From: Clostridia bacterium
Lineage (GTDB): Bacteria; Bacillota; Clostridia; Oscillospirales; CAG-272
Reading direction: 5' to 3'
Length of the DNA stretch: 5,380 bases
Assembly: GCA_017386965.1 (NCBI GenBank)
Contig: JAFOGE010000156.1
Location: 1 to 5,380 of the forward strand
A program made the position numbers and the translations under genes. Under the pieces are notes generated by a model that was not told the DNA's origin, searched no databases, and was given only the letters and a program-made list of their open reading frames with translations. Below, piece after piece: positions 1 through 5,380 of this stretch (within the stretch, counting starts at the first letter, position 1; every line of letters begins with the position of its first letter).

Positions 1-306
1 AAGTCGGACACCATCCTGCCCTCCATTACCCGCCGCTCCCTGATGACCGTCGCATCCGAATACCTCGGACTTGCCACCGAGGAGCGCAGGATCCCCTTGA
101 CCGAGCTTGAGGAGTTTGCCGAGTGCGGACTCTGCGGCACAGCCGCCGTCATCTCCCCCGTCGGCAGGATCGTAGATCACGGCAAGGAGATCACCTACGG
201 CATGGAAAAGATGGGCCCCGTTACCGAAAAGCTCTACAATACTCTGCGCAGCATTCAGATGTGCGAGATCCCCGCTCCCCAGGGATGGATCTGCAAGATC
301 AACTGA
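1..306 (+). CDS. ilvE: Branched-chain amino acid aminotransferase, C-terminal part (5' truncated)
   Basis: The reading frame is open from base 1 and ends at TGA 304-306, giving the last 101 residues of a class IV (fold type IV) PLP aminotransferase. The family interconverts leucine, isoleucine and valine with their 2-oxo acids, using 2-oxoglutarate/glutamate, in the cytoplasm. The stretch CGLCGTAAVISPVGRI (about visible residues 42-57) matches the GTAAVISPVG segment of the long BCAT subgroup, which binds the cofactor phosphate and substrate. The tail pattern GPVTEKLYNTLRSIQ followed by PQGWICKI is also typical of the BCAT C terminus. The PLP lysine lies upstream of the window, so catalytic completeness cannot be judged. 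The gene is followed directly by a terminator and so is probably the last gene of its transcript. A D-amino-acid transaminase or aminodeoxychorismate lyase is unlikely given the BCAT-specific tail. Confidence 0.93.
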   Translation, partial: KSDTILPSITRRSLMTVASEYLGLATEERRIPLTELEEFAECGLCGTAAVISPVGRIVDHGKEITYGMEKMGPVTEKLYNTLRSIQMCEIPAPQGWICKIN

Positions 307-332
307 TCCCCTCAAGAAGCAAATATCGAAAA

Positions 333-367
333 AGTGCCTTAATGCATGTTAAGGCACTCTCTTTTTT
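333..367 (+). terminator. Rho-independent terminator after ilvE
   Basis: A perfect 10-bp inverted repeat (AGTGCCTTAA at 333-342, TTAAGGCACT at 349-358) encloses a 6-base loop (TGCATG) and is followed by CTC and six T (362-367). It starts 26 bases after the ilvE stop. On the opposite strand the stem is followed by five T, so it may work in both directions, although no minus-strand gene needs it here. Confidence 0.92.
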
Positions 368-388
368 GAAAAAAACTCCGCAAATCGA

Positions 389-417
389 TTGCAAAAGCAG
401 GCCATTCATGTTATAAT
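389..417 (+). promoter_or_regulatory. Sigma-A type promoter with extended -10
   Basis: The -35 element is TTGCAA (389-394, four of six consensus bases). A spacer of exactly 17 bases separates it from a perfect TATAAT (412-417). TG at 409-410 makes an extended -10 (TGTTATAAT). The predicted transcription start is near 424, leaving a leader of about 30 bases before the ATG at 455. It sits directly behind the ilvE terminator and is the only strong promoter I can see for the phosphoesterase-transporter-glycosyltransferase unit. No operator-like repeat overlaps it. Confidence 0.9.
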
Positions 418-439
418 GAAGGTAAACAGTTCCATACTA

Positions 440-445
440 AAGGAG
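440..445 (+). promoter_or_regulatory. Ribosome binding site fixing the phosphoesterase start at 455
   Basis: AAGGAG lies 9 bases before ATG 455-457. The same frame has an earlier ATG at 389, but that codon lies within the promoter -35 region, upstream of the predicted transcript start, and cannot be used from this promoter. Confidence 0.88.
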
Positions 446-454
446 AATCACCCA

Positions 455-1600
455 ATGAACCGCTCTATCGTCCTGCCGGAGGAAATGCGTTGCTATCCCA
501 GCGTCTACGCCTTCCGCGATTATTACCGCATCTTTGCCTGCTTCAACTGCCATGCACTGGTTTGGGTTCGCGTGGGTGAGAAGACCTACTACGATCACTC
601 CAACGGCGTTCTGCGTTCGGACAGACCCATTCACTCGGTAGAGGTACCGATGGAGGAGCTTGACCGCGAGGGCAAATATACCGTTTGCTTCCGCAAGATC
701 ATCGAGCGAAAGGTCTATTTCCCCACGTCCGAGGATACGGTGGAGGTCACCTTCTCCTTCCGTCCCATCACGGGCTTCCCCATCCGCACCTATCAGCTCT
801 CCGACGTCCACAACCTGACTGACGTTGCCCTGCGCGCAGGCGTTTTTTGGGGAGATGACATCGATCTGCTCGTCTTCAACGGTGATCTGCCCGATCACTG
901 CGCCAACATCGAACGCCTCGAGGTCATCTATGACCTCGCCTCCGCGATCACGCACGGGGAGGTTCCCATCATCTTCTCGCGCGGCAACCACGATCTGCGC
1001 GGCAGCTTTGCAGAATACTTTTCGGACAATACCCCTACCGCACACGGACTTCCCTACTTTACCTTCCGCCTCGGCCCCATCTGGGGCATGGTACTGGATA
1101 CGGGAGAGGATAAGCCGGATGACTTTGACGAATACGGATACACTACCTGCTTCCATCAATACAGACTGGAAGAGGACGCCTTCATCCGCCGCGTGATCGA
1201 GAATCACAAGGAGGAATACGATGCGGAAGGCGTGGAATACAAGCTGATTGTATCGCACTCCCCCGTTTCCTTTGTATCCCATCCCCCCTTCGACATTGAG
1301 CTTGAGCTCTTTGGAGAATGGGCAAGGCTTTTGCGCGAGGAGATCAAGCCGACCCTCGGCCTTCACGGCCACACCCATCGCACCGAGATCTCACCCGTCG
1401 GCGGCCCGAAGGATCATCTGGGCCAGGCCTGCACGCTCGTCTTTGGCTGCAAGCCCACAAGACCCAAGGAGGGAGTCCCCCCCTTCTTCGTCGGAAATGC
1501 GCTCGTCATTGACAAGGACAGCGTGCGCGTGATCTTCAACGACTGCGAAGGAAATATTCTTTTGGATGAAACGATAAGCAAGGAGAATCTTCGCCCGTGA
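455..1600 (+). CDS. Calcineurin-like metallophosphoesterase with N-terminal beta-rich domain
   Basis: A 381-residue protein of the Metallophos superfamily, expected to hydrolyse phosphomono- or phosphodiesters at a two-metal centre. The ordered motifs are all present: SDVH (D117, H119), NGD (D144), GNHD (N178, H179), SHSP (H268) and GHTH (H306, H308). All the usual metal ligands are therefore intact and the enzyme should be active. Residues 1 to about 105 form a separate beta-strand-rich region without metal motifs, resembling the Ig/FN3-like N-terminal domains of some purple acid phosphatase relatives; this domain call is inference. No signal peptide or membrane segment is seen, so it is probably cytoplasmic. 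The substrate is unknown: it could be a nucleotide, a sugar phosphate or a cell-wall precursor. The ATG at 455 was chosen for its Shine-Dalgarno site and for the promoter position. Its stop overlaps the start of the transporter gene by 4 bases, indicating translational coupling. Confidence 0.92.
   Translation: MNRSIVLPEEMRCYPSVYAFRDYYRIFACFNCHALVWVRVGEKTYYDHSNGVLRSDRPIHSVEVPMEELDREGKYTVCFRKIIERKVYFPTSEDTVEVTFSFRPITGFPIRTYQLSDVHNLTDVALRAGVFWGDDIDLLVFNGDLPDHCANIERLEVIYDLASAITHGEVPIIFSRGNHDLRGSFAEYFSDNTPTAHGLPYFTFRLGPIWGMVLDTGEDKPDDFDEYGYTTCFHQYRLEEDAFIRRVIENHKEEYDAEGVEYKLIVSHSPVSFVSHPPFDIELELFGEWARLLREEIKPTLGLHGHTHRTEISPVGGPKDHLGQACTLVFGCKPTRPKEGVPPFFVGNALVIDKDSVRVIFNDCEGNILLDETISKENLRP
1580..1585 (+). 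promoter_or_regulatory. Ribosome binding site for the GTG-started transporter
   Basis: AAGGAG inside the end of the phosphoesterase gene lies 11 bases before GTG 1597. The spacing is slightly long. The overlapping GTGA stop/start suggests that ribosomes ending the upstream gene also help initiation. Confidence 0.7.
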
Positions 1601-2535
1601 GCAACTACAGAACGCCGACCTACCACAATGGAAAAGGATGCCTGATCCTCGGCCTGACCTCGCTGATCTGGGGGCTTGCCTTCGTCGTGCAAACGGATGC
1701 GGCCAACCGCATTCCCCCTTTGACCTTTAACTGCTTGCGTTCCCTGATTGCCGCCGCATTTCTGTTCGGACTTCTTTGCCTGCGCCGGGCAATGCTCAAA
1801 ACGCCAATCCTGCCCGCCGCAAAGGAGGACCGCAAAGCCCTCCTGCTCGTGGGGACTGTCTGCGGAATCCTTTTGACCCTGACGGTCAATCTCCAACAAT
1901 GGGGCTTGACCGTTTATCCGGAGGGCGTCGCGGCGGCAGCGCGCGGCGGATTCCTGACGGCGCTCTACGTCGTCTTCGTTCCGCTCCTCTCGGTTTTTTT
2001 GCGGCAGCGCATCTCGCTCTCCGTCCTTCTCGCAGTTCCCATCGCAGCAGGCGGGATCTATCTGCTCTGCCTTTCCAAGGGCTTCTCGCACATCTATCTC
2101 GGCGACGTGATGCTCCTGCTCTGCGCCCTCGGATTCAGCGGCCACATTCTGGTCATCGCCATCTTCCACGACCGCATCGACAGCATCGAGCTTTCCATGC
2201 TCCAATTTTTGATCTGCGGCATTCTCTCGGGCGTGCTGGCACTCTTTACGGAGTCCTTCTCCCCCACAGAGCTTCCGGCAGTCCTGCCAAATCTGCTCTA
2301 TATGGGCATTCTCTCAAGCGGGGTTGCTTATACGCTGCAGATCATCGGACAAAAGTACACCGATCCGGCGCTTGCCTCCATCGTGATGAGCCTTGAAAGT
2401 GTGGTCGCGGCCTTGGGCGGCTGGCTCATCCTTGAGAACACACTAACCGCTCGCGAGCTGTTCGGATGCATTCTGGTCTTCCTTGCGATCCTGCTGGCAC
2501 AGATCCGCCTTCCCATAGGAAGAAAGACAAAATAA
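1597..2535 (+). CDS. EamA/DMT-superfamily transporter (ten-helix drug/metabolite type)
   Basis: A 312-residue membrane protein of the usual length for ten-helix DMT carriers. Hydrophobic segments lie near residues 14-32, 42-63, 82-98, 108-130, 141-159, 168-188, 200-218, 226-249, 257-278 and 284-302. They form two EamA repeats (about 14-157 and 170-300). Recognisable family patterns are TSLIWGLAFV in helix 1, GFLTALYVVFVPLL in helix 4, and SGVAYTLQIIGQKYTDPALAS followed by LESVVAALGGWLILENTLT around helices 8-9. Such proteins usually move small metabolites (amino acids, nucleotides, cofactors) across the cytoplasmic membrane; the substrate and direction cannot be told here. The GTG start overlaps the phosphoesterase TGA; the next methionine is at residue 66, which would remove two helices, so GTG is the right start. 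The short basic C-terminal tail is probably cytoplasmic. Sharing a transcript with a phosphoesterase suggests linked substrates, but this is inference. Confidence 0.93.
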   Translation: MSNYRTPTYHNGKGCLILGLTSLIWGLAFVVQTDAANRIPPLTFNCLRSLIAAAFLFGLLCLRRAMLKTPILPAAKEDRKALLLVGTVCGILLTLTVNLQQWGLTVYPEGVAAAARGGFLTALYVVFVPLLSVFLRQRISLSVLLAVPIAAGGIYLLCLSKGFSHIYLGDVMLLLCALGFSGHILVIAIFHDRIDSIELSMLQFLICGILSGVLALFTESFSPTELPAVLPNLLYMGILSSGVAYTLQIIGQKYTDPALASIVMSLESVVAALGGWLILENTLTARELFGCILVFLAILLAQIRLPIGRKTK

Positions 2536-2547
2536 TCCGTTCCCCCG

Positions 2548-2555
2548 AAAGGAGG
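2548..2555 (+). promoter_or_regulatory. Ribosome binding site fixing the TTG start at 2564
   Basis: AAAGGAGG, close to a perfect anti-Shine-Dalgarno match, ends 8 bases before TTG 2564-2566. It lies in the 28-base gap after the transporter gene. The next in-frame ATG is codon 42, after the first hydrophobic helix, so the site decides for TTG. Confidence 0.88.
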
Positions 2556-2563
2556 GAAGTTTT

Positions 2564-4132
2564 TTGAAACGACCCCCGTCCTCCATTGGAACGCGCCTTG
2601 CGAAGCTCTGCATTTCGGCAGCGCTTCTGCTCTTTGTCGCGATTCTGGTCGGACTTTCCGTCCTGTCCCTTTCGGCAACGACGGATATGCATACCGAGAA
2701 CCCGCCGCGCGAGGGTGTCCTCTACCTGCGCGATCACCCTCTGCGGAATCTGGGGGTTCTTTTCCTATCCGTCCTGCTGCTTTTCCTGCTTTGGACCCGG
2801 CTCAAAAGGCTTTCTTGGGAGGCCGTCTGCACTGCTGCCGTTCTGGCCCTGACCGTGCTTGGATTCCTGTGGGTCAGCGCCGTGCAGGGTGTCCCCATGC
2901 AGGATTCGGCGATCGTTACGCGCGCGGCCTATCACCTCACCCTCGGGGATGCCTCCTTCGTTACCACCGACTATTTTCTGCGCTGTCCTTATCAGCTCGG
3001 ATTCGTCCTGTTTTGTGAGATCCTGCTCCACCTGTTCCCGACGGGTGGAAGCTTTCTGCTCCTGCAGTACGCAAACGTCCTTTGCCTTTCTCTGACCTAC
3101 GTGGCCATTCTCCGATGCATGCGGCTGACTTTTGCGAGGGAGCGCGACGGCGTGATGAAGCTGGCTGCGATCCTGCTCCTACTCTTTCTGCCGCCGGTAT
3201 TTTTTTGCACCTTTGCTTACGGAGTGCTTCCCGCCCTGCTCTTCTCTTGTCTTGCCATGTGGCAGTTTTTGGCACTTGACCGAGCGAAAACGAAAAGGAA
3301 GCGAATCCTACATTTGATCCTCTGCGCCCTGTTCCTCGGCATCGCCGTCTGCTTGAAGAAGAACAGTCTGATCGTTCTGTGTGCCATCCTCATCATCGGT
3401 GTCCTAAGGACACTGCGCGAGAAGGACCTTACCGTCCCGCTCTGCCTTCTCCTTTGCCTGCTTTGTTCACTCGGCTTTCCCAAGGCGGTGCAATGGCAAT
3501 ACGAGCTGCGAACCGGCTTTTCCTTTGGCCAAGGCGTTCCCATGCAGGCCTGGACGGCGATGGGACTCCACGACTCCTATATTGCACCCGGATGGTACGA
3601 ATCCAAATACGTAGTCCAGGATTTTTACACTGCAAACAAGAATCCCGAGGCCATGAAGCCTCTTTTGGAGGAGGCGATCCGCGATCGCTTGCAGGTCTTC
3701 TCAAAGGACCCGGCATATGCTGTTGCCTTCTTCTCCGAAAAGATCGCAAGCCAATGGAACGAGCCAACCTACCAAGGGATCTGGCTTGCAGAGGTGCGGC
3801 AGCATTACGGAAACGGAATGCACCCGATTGCCGAATGGGTCTGCGGAGAAGGAGAGGACCGCGTCACGCAGTATCTCAACTACGTCCAGCAGCTTCTGCT
3901 TCCTCTGGCAGCAGTCGGAGCCTTCCTGCTCCTGCGGGAGCGCAGGGCACGCGATATCCTCTTTCCCACCGTATTTCTTGGCGGATTCCTGTATCATCTG
4001 CTCTTTGAGGCGAAATCGCAATACTGTATGATCTATATGCTGCTCTTGATCCCGATCGCGGCGCTGGGTGCCGAGCCTCTGCTCCAAGGGATCGCGAGAG
4101 GAATGCAATGCCTGAAAAGAAAAAAAACGTAA
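2564..4132 (+). CDS. Polytopic membrane glycosyltransferase, GT-C fold (GT39/PMT-like)
   Basis: A 522-residue protein with about 12-13 hydrophobic segments: roughly residues 13-38, 61-79, 85-107, 143-160, 163-185, 198-216, 219-237, 247-263, 267-281, 288-305, 441-457, 465-481 and 486-505. After the third segment an outer loop holds PMQDSA with acidic D114, then a short region with TTDYF and CPYQLGF. This matches the layout of GT-C enzymes, where an acidic residue in the first large outer loop is catalytic. A large soluble loop (about 306-440) contains SYIAPGWYE and FFSEKIASQWNEPTY. The EAKSQY motif (482-487) before the last helix is common in Gram-positive GT39-like proteins. The expected role is transfer of a polyprenyl-phosphate-linked sugar to a cell-surface glycan, teichoic acid or lipid on the outer face. 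Donor and acceptor are unknown. The start is TTG; losing it would remove helix 1. There are 17 cysteines, many in membrane segments. It probably shares the upstream promoter and ends at the terminator just downstream. A polymerase/flippase role is a weaker alternative. Confidence 0.8.
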   Translation: MKRPPSSIGTRLAKLCISAALLLFVAILVGLSVLSLSATTDMHTENPPREGVLYLRDHPLRNLGVLFLSVLLLFLLWTRLKRLSWEAVCTAAVLALTVLGFLWVSAVQGVPMQDSAIVTRAAYHLTLGDASFVTTDYFLRCPYQLGFVLFCEILLHLFPTGGSFLLLQYANVLCLSLTYVAILRCMRLTFARERDGVMKLAAILLLLFLPPVFFCTFAYGVLPALLFSCLAMWQFLALDRAKTKRKRILHLILCALFLGIAVCLKKNSLIVLCAILIIGVLRTLREKDLTVPLCLLLCLLCSLGFPKAVQWQYELRTGFSFGQGVPMQAWTAMGLHDSYIAPGWYESKYVVQDFYTANKNPEAMKPLLEEAIRDRLQVFSKDPAYAVAFFSEKIASQWNEPTYQGIWLAEVRQHYGNGMHPIAEWVCGEGEDRVTQYLNYVQQLLLPLAAVGAFLLLRERRARDILFPTVFLGGFLYHLLFEAKSQYCMIYMLLLIPIAALGAEPLLQGIARGMQCLKRKKT

Positions 4133-4140
4133 TCTCTATC

Positions 4141-4175
4141 AAAAGGTCGATTCCTTACGGAATCGGCCTTTTTTT
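4141..4175 (+). terminator. Rho-independent terminator after the GT-C gene
   Basis: The hairpin has arms 4142-4154 and 4159-4171: AAAGG, one T-G wobble position, and CGATTCC pairing with GGAATCG, G and CCTTT. The loop is TTAC, and a run of seven T (4169-4175) follows. It begins 9 bases after the TAA of the GT-C gene and so closes the phosphoesterase-transporter-glycosyltransferase transcript. The A-run at 4141-4144 could also let it act on the other strand. Confidence 0.92.
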
Positions 4176-4226
4176 ACGTCTGCGTATAAACGGAGCGTTC
4201 CTTGCAAAAACTACGTCATAGAAAAC

Positions 4227-4238
4227 AGGAAGGAAGGG
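4227..4238 (+). promoter_or_regulatory. Purine-rich ribosome binding site for the TTG start at 4245
   Basis: The stretch AGGAAGGAAGGG offers overlapping imperfect Shine-Dalgarno registers (AAGGA and AAGGG) ending 6 to 10 bases before TTG 4245-4247. It is less canonical than its neighbours. The next in-frame methionine is residue 135, inside the catalytic domain, so TTG 4245 is needed for an intact GT-A fold. Confidence 0.7.
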
Positions 4239-4244
4239 ATCGCT

Positions 4245-5204
4245 TTGCATCATCCTGCGGTTGCGGTGCTTCTGGCCGTCTATGAGCCGCGTGAGGAATG
4301 GCTTTCCGCTCTGCTCGACTCGCTCAACGCCCAAACCCTTTTGCCCGCCTGCCTTTACGTCCGTGATGACGCATCGCCCACTTTTTCCGTGGAACGTCTG
4401 CGCGGACTTCTCGAAAAGCACGTCACCGCGTTTCCGTTCGTCCTTTCCCAAAGCGAAGGCAACCAAGGCTCAAACAAGACCTTCGCCACACTGCTTCGGG
4501 ATGCAAGGGAGCCATACGTTGCCTTTTGCGATCAGGATGACGTATGGCTTCCCGAAAAGCTGCAGAGGTCCGTAGCTCTGCTCCTGGAAAGCCCCCTGCG
4601 TCCCCTGCTCGTCTGCTCGGACGTTTCGGTGATCGACAGCAGCGGACGGATGCTCGCATCCCACATCGGAAAGCTCCGTCCAAGACATATCCTGCGGCGC
4701 GGCTACGGGCTTTCCTCGCACCTGCTCTATCGAAACTTTGCGATCGGATGCACCATCCTGATCGAACGGGAGCGCGCCCTCTCCTATCTTCCCTTCCCGC
4801 CCGAGGCCCTCCATGACCATTACCTGGCCTTTCGCGCCTCGCTCGATGGAGCTTTGGACTATCTTCCGCATCCGCAGGTGCTTTACCGTGTTCACGGAGC
4901 CAATCAAACGGGCGTGATGACGGGGATATCCTCAAAGGAAGATTATATTCGGAAAAGGATCCCTGAATTTCTGCATCGCGTCCAAGCCTTTGGCCGCTAT
5001 ACCGATTCCCGCGCACTGCGCGAGGCCCTTCTGTGGGGGGAGGCAAGAGCTGCCAACGCGAATCGACAAACACACGGAATGCGGAGGCTCTTTTTCTTGC
5101 GGCGCTTAAACCGCGCCACAAGCTACTTCGAATTGATCGCTCTGCGGCTTCCATCCCCCCTTTTTCGGATGCTCCTGCGTGCGATCGAAAAAGGAATCCT
5201 GTAA
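4245..5204 (+). CDS. GT2-family glycosyltransferase, rhamnosyltransferase-like
   Basis: A 319-residue GT-A fold enzyme that uses a nucleotide sugar in the cytoplasm to extend a lipid-linked glycan. The N-terminal strand AVAVLLAVYEPREEWL (about 5-20) is the nucleotide-binding start. VRDDAS (D41, D42) contacts the nucleotide, EGNQGSNKTFATLL (71-84) follows, and CDQDDVW (95-101) carries the metal-binding DxD. HDHY (190-193) places D191 where the catalytic base is expected, and YRVHGANQTG (214-223) is the typical closing motif. This CDQDDVW plus YRxHxxN pattern is shared by many alpha-L-rhamnosyltransferases and O-antigen or cell-wall glycan enzymes. No membrane helix is obvious; the basic C terminus (about 278-315) may bind the membrane. 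The gene lies 24 bases before rmlD, which favours dTDP-rhamnose as donor, but sugar and linkage are inference. It is the first gene after a terminator, so it should have its own promoter in 4176-4226, although none is clear. Confidence 0.88.
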   Translation: MHHPAVAVLLAVYEPREEWLSALLDSLNAQTLLPACLYVRDDASPTFSVERLRGLLEKHVTAFPFVLSQSEGNQGSNKTFATLLRDAREPYVAFCDQDDVWLPEKLQRSVALLLESPLRPLLVCSDVSVIDSSGRMLASHIGKLRPRHILRRGYGLSSHLLYRNFAIGCTILIERERALSYLPFPPEALHDHYLAFRASLDGALDYLPHPQVLYRVHGANQTGVMTGISSKEDYIRKRIPEFLHRVQAFGRYTDSRALREALLWGEARAANANRQTHGMRRLFFLRRLNRATSYFELIALRLPSPLFRMLLRAIEKGIL

Positions 5205-5212
5205 GGATCGTG

Positions 5213-5221
5213 AAAAGGAGG
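5213..5221 (+). promoter_or_regulatory. Ribosome binding site fixing the TTG start of rmlD at 5229
   Basis: AAAAGGAGG lies 7 bases before TTG 5229-5231, an ideal position. There is no ATG in this frame within the window, and the Rossmann strand begins at the second codon, so TTG is the start. Confidence 0.88.
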
Positions 5222-5228
5222 AATTCGC

Positions 5229-5380
5229 TTGCATATTCTGGTAACGGGCGCACAGGGGCAGCTTGGCTACGATCTTTGCAGCATCCTGCGGGAGGAAGGA
5301 CACGAAACGCTTGGTGTGGATCGCTCCGATTTTGATCTTACCGACCGCGTCGCCACGGAGCGCTTCCTTGACGCATCGCA
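5229..5380 (+). CDS. rmlD: dTDP-4-dehydrorhamnose reductase, N-terminal part (3' truncated)
   Basis: The first 50 codons are visible before the window ends. The product begins MHILVTGAQGQLGYDLCSIL, an NAD(P)-binding Rossmann strand with the GxxGQLG signature (G7, G10, Q11, L12, G13) characteristic of RmlD/RfbD. DFDLTD at 34-39 matches the conserved D-x-TD segment after the second strand. The family performs the last step of dTDP-L-rhamnose synthesis, reducing dTDP-4-dehydro-L-rhamnose with NAD(P)H in the cytoplasm. The YxxxK catalytic pair lies beyond the window. The 24-base gap from the GT2 gene and the strong Shine-Dalgarno site indicate the same operon; rmlA, rmlB or rmlC may follow. Another extended SDR sugar reductase is possible but less likely given GQLG. 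Confidence 0.88.
   Translation, partial: MHILVTGAQGQLGYDLCSILREEGHETLGVDRSDFDLTDRVATERFLDAS

Noticed and set aside
307..454. Possible riboswitch or attenuator in the ilvE-phosphoesterase gap
   Set aside because: The only hairpin lies upstream of the promoter and acts as the ilvE terminator. The predicted leader after the promoter is about 30 bases, too short for a riboswitch.
437..1378. Long minus-strand open frame (313 codons) opposite the phosphoesterase
   Set aside because: It mirrors a gene with a complete motif set. Its translation has no recognisable domain, and no Shine-Dalgarno site or promoter was noted for it. Moderate GC content in a strongly coded region readily leaves the opposite strand open.
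1414..2205. Minus-strand open frame (263 codons) across the phosphoesterase-transporter junction
   Set aside because: The translation is rich in charged residues and Q without family motifs, and it runs opposite well-supported membrane-protein coding sequence, as expected of a shadow frame.
2536..2563. Independent promoter for the GT-C gene
   Set aside because: The 28-base gap is mostly occupied by the ribosome binding site, and no -10/-35 pair was evident in it.
4185..4190. TATAAA as the -10 of a promoter for the GT2-rmlD unit
   Set aside because: The hexamers at 16-18 base spacing upstream (within 4161-4168) belong to the terminator stem and do not resemble TTGACA, and there is no extended -10 TG at the right position. 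It is too weak to list as a feature.
4423..5253. Minus-strand open frame (276 codons) opposite the GT2 gene
   Set aside because: It has an arginine- and serine-rich composition with no domain, and it covers the well-supported GT2 coding sequence and the rmlD start.

Overview
The window looks like a chromosomal segment of a Gram-positive anaerobe of the Firmicutes, most likely Clostridia. The clues are near-consensus AGGAGG-type Shine-Dalgarno sites before most genes, a textbook sigma-A promoter, compact U-tailed hairpin terminators, and protein families common in that group. By eye the base composition is moderately GC-rich, which would fit an Oscillospirales- or Christensenellales-like gut lineage, but this placement is inference. 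Every gene is on the + strand and coding density is high. No RNA genes, mobile elements, CRISPR arrays or long repeats were seen.

Layout: (1) 1-306 is the 3' end of a branched-chain aminotransferase gene (ilvE type), closed by a strong hairpin terminator (333-367). (2) A promoter with TTGCAA, a 17-base spacer and an extended -10 (TGTTATAAT) at 389-417 drives a probable three-gene transcript. It carries a calcineurin-like metallophosphoesterase (455-1600), a ten-helix EamA/DMT transporter overlapping it by 4 bases (1597-2535), and a large polytopic GT-C/GT39-like membrane glycosyltransferase (2564-4132). A second hairpin terminator (4141-4175) ends the unit. (3) A second unit begins with a GT2-family glycosyltransferase of the rhamnosyltransferase-like type (4245-5204) and continues 24 bases later with the start of rmlD, dTDP-4-dehydrorhamnose reductase (5229 to the window end).

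Working together: the right half looks like the edge of a cell-surface rhamnose polysaccharide locus. RmlD makes dTDP-L-rhamnose. The GT2 enzyme probably adds a sugar, plausibly rhamnose, on the cytoplasmic side. The GT-C protein probably adds a lipid-carried sugar on the outer face of the membrane. The phosphoesterase and the transporter are tightly coupled to each other, but their substrates cannot be read from sequence.

Four of the five visible starts are non-ATG (one GTG, three TTG), each supported by a Shine-Dalgarno site, although the one before the GT2 gene is less canonical. An ATG-only reading would truncate these genes or miss rmlD. I found no convincing undescribed system. The more interesting points are the phosphoesterase-transporter pair, the run of TTG starts, and the GT-C protein of unknown acceptor and donor.
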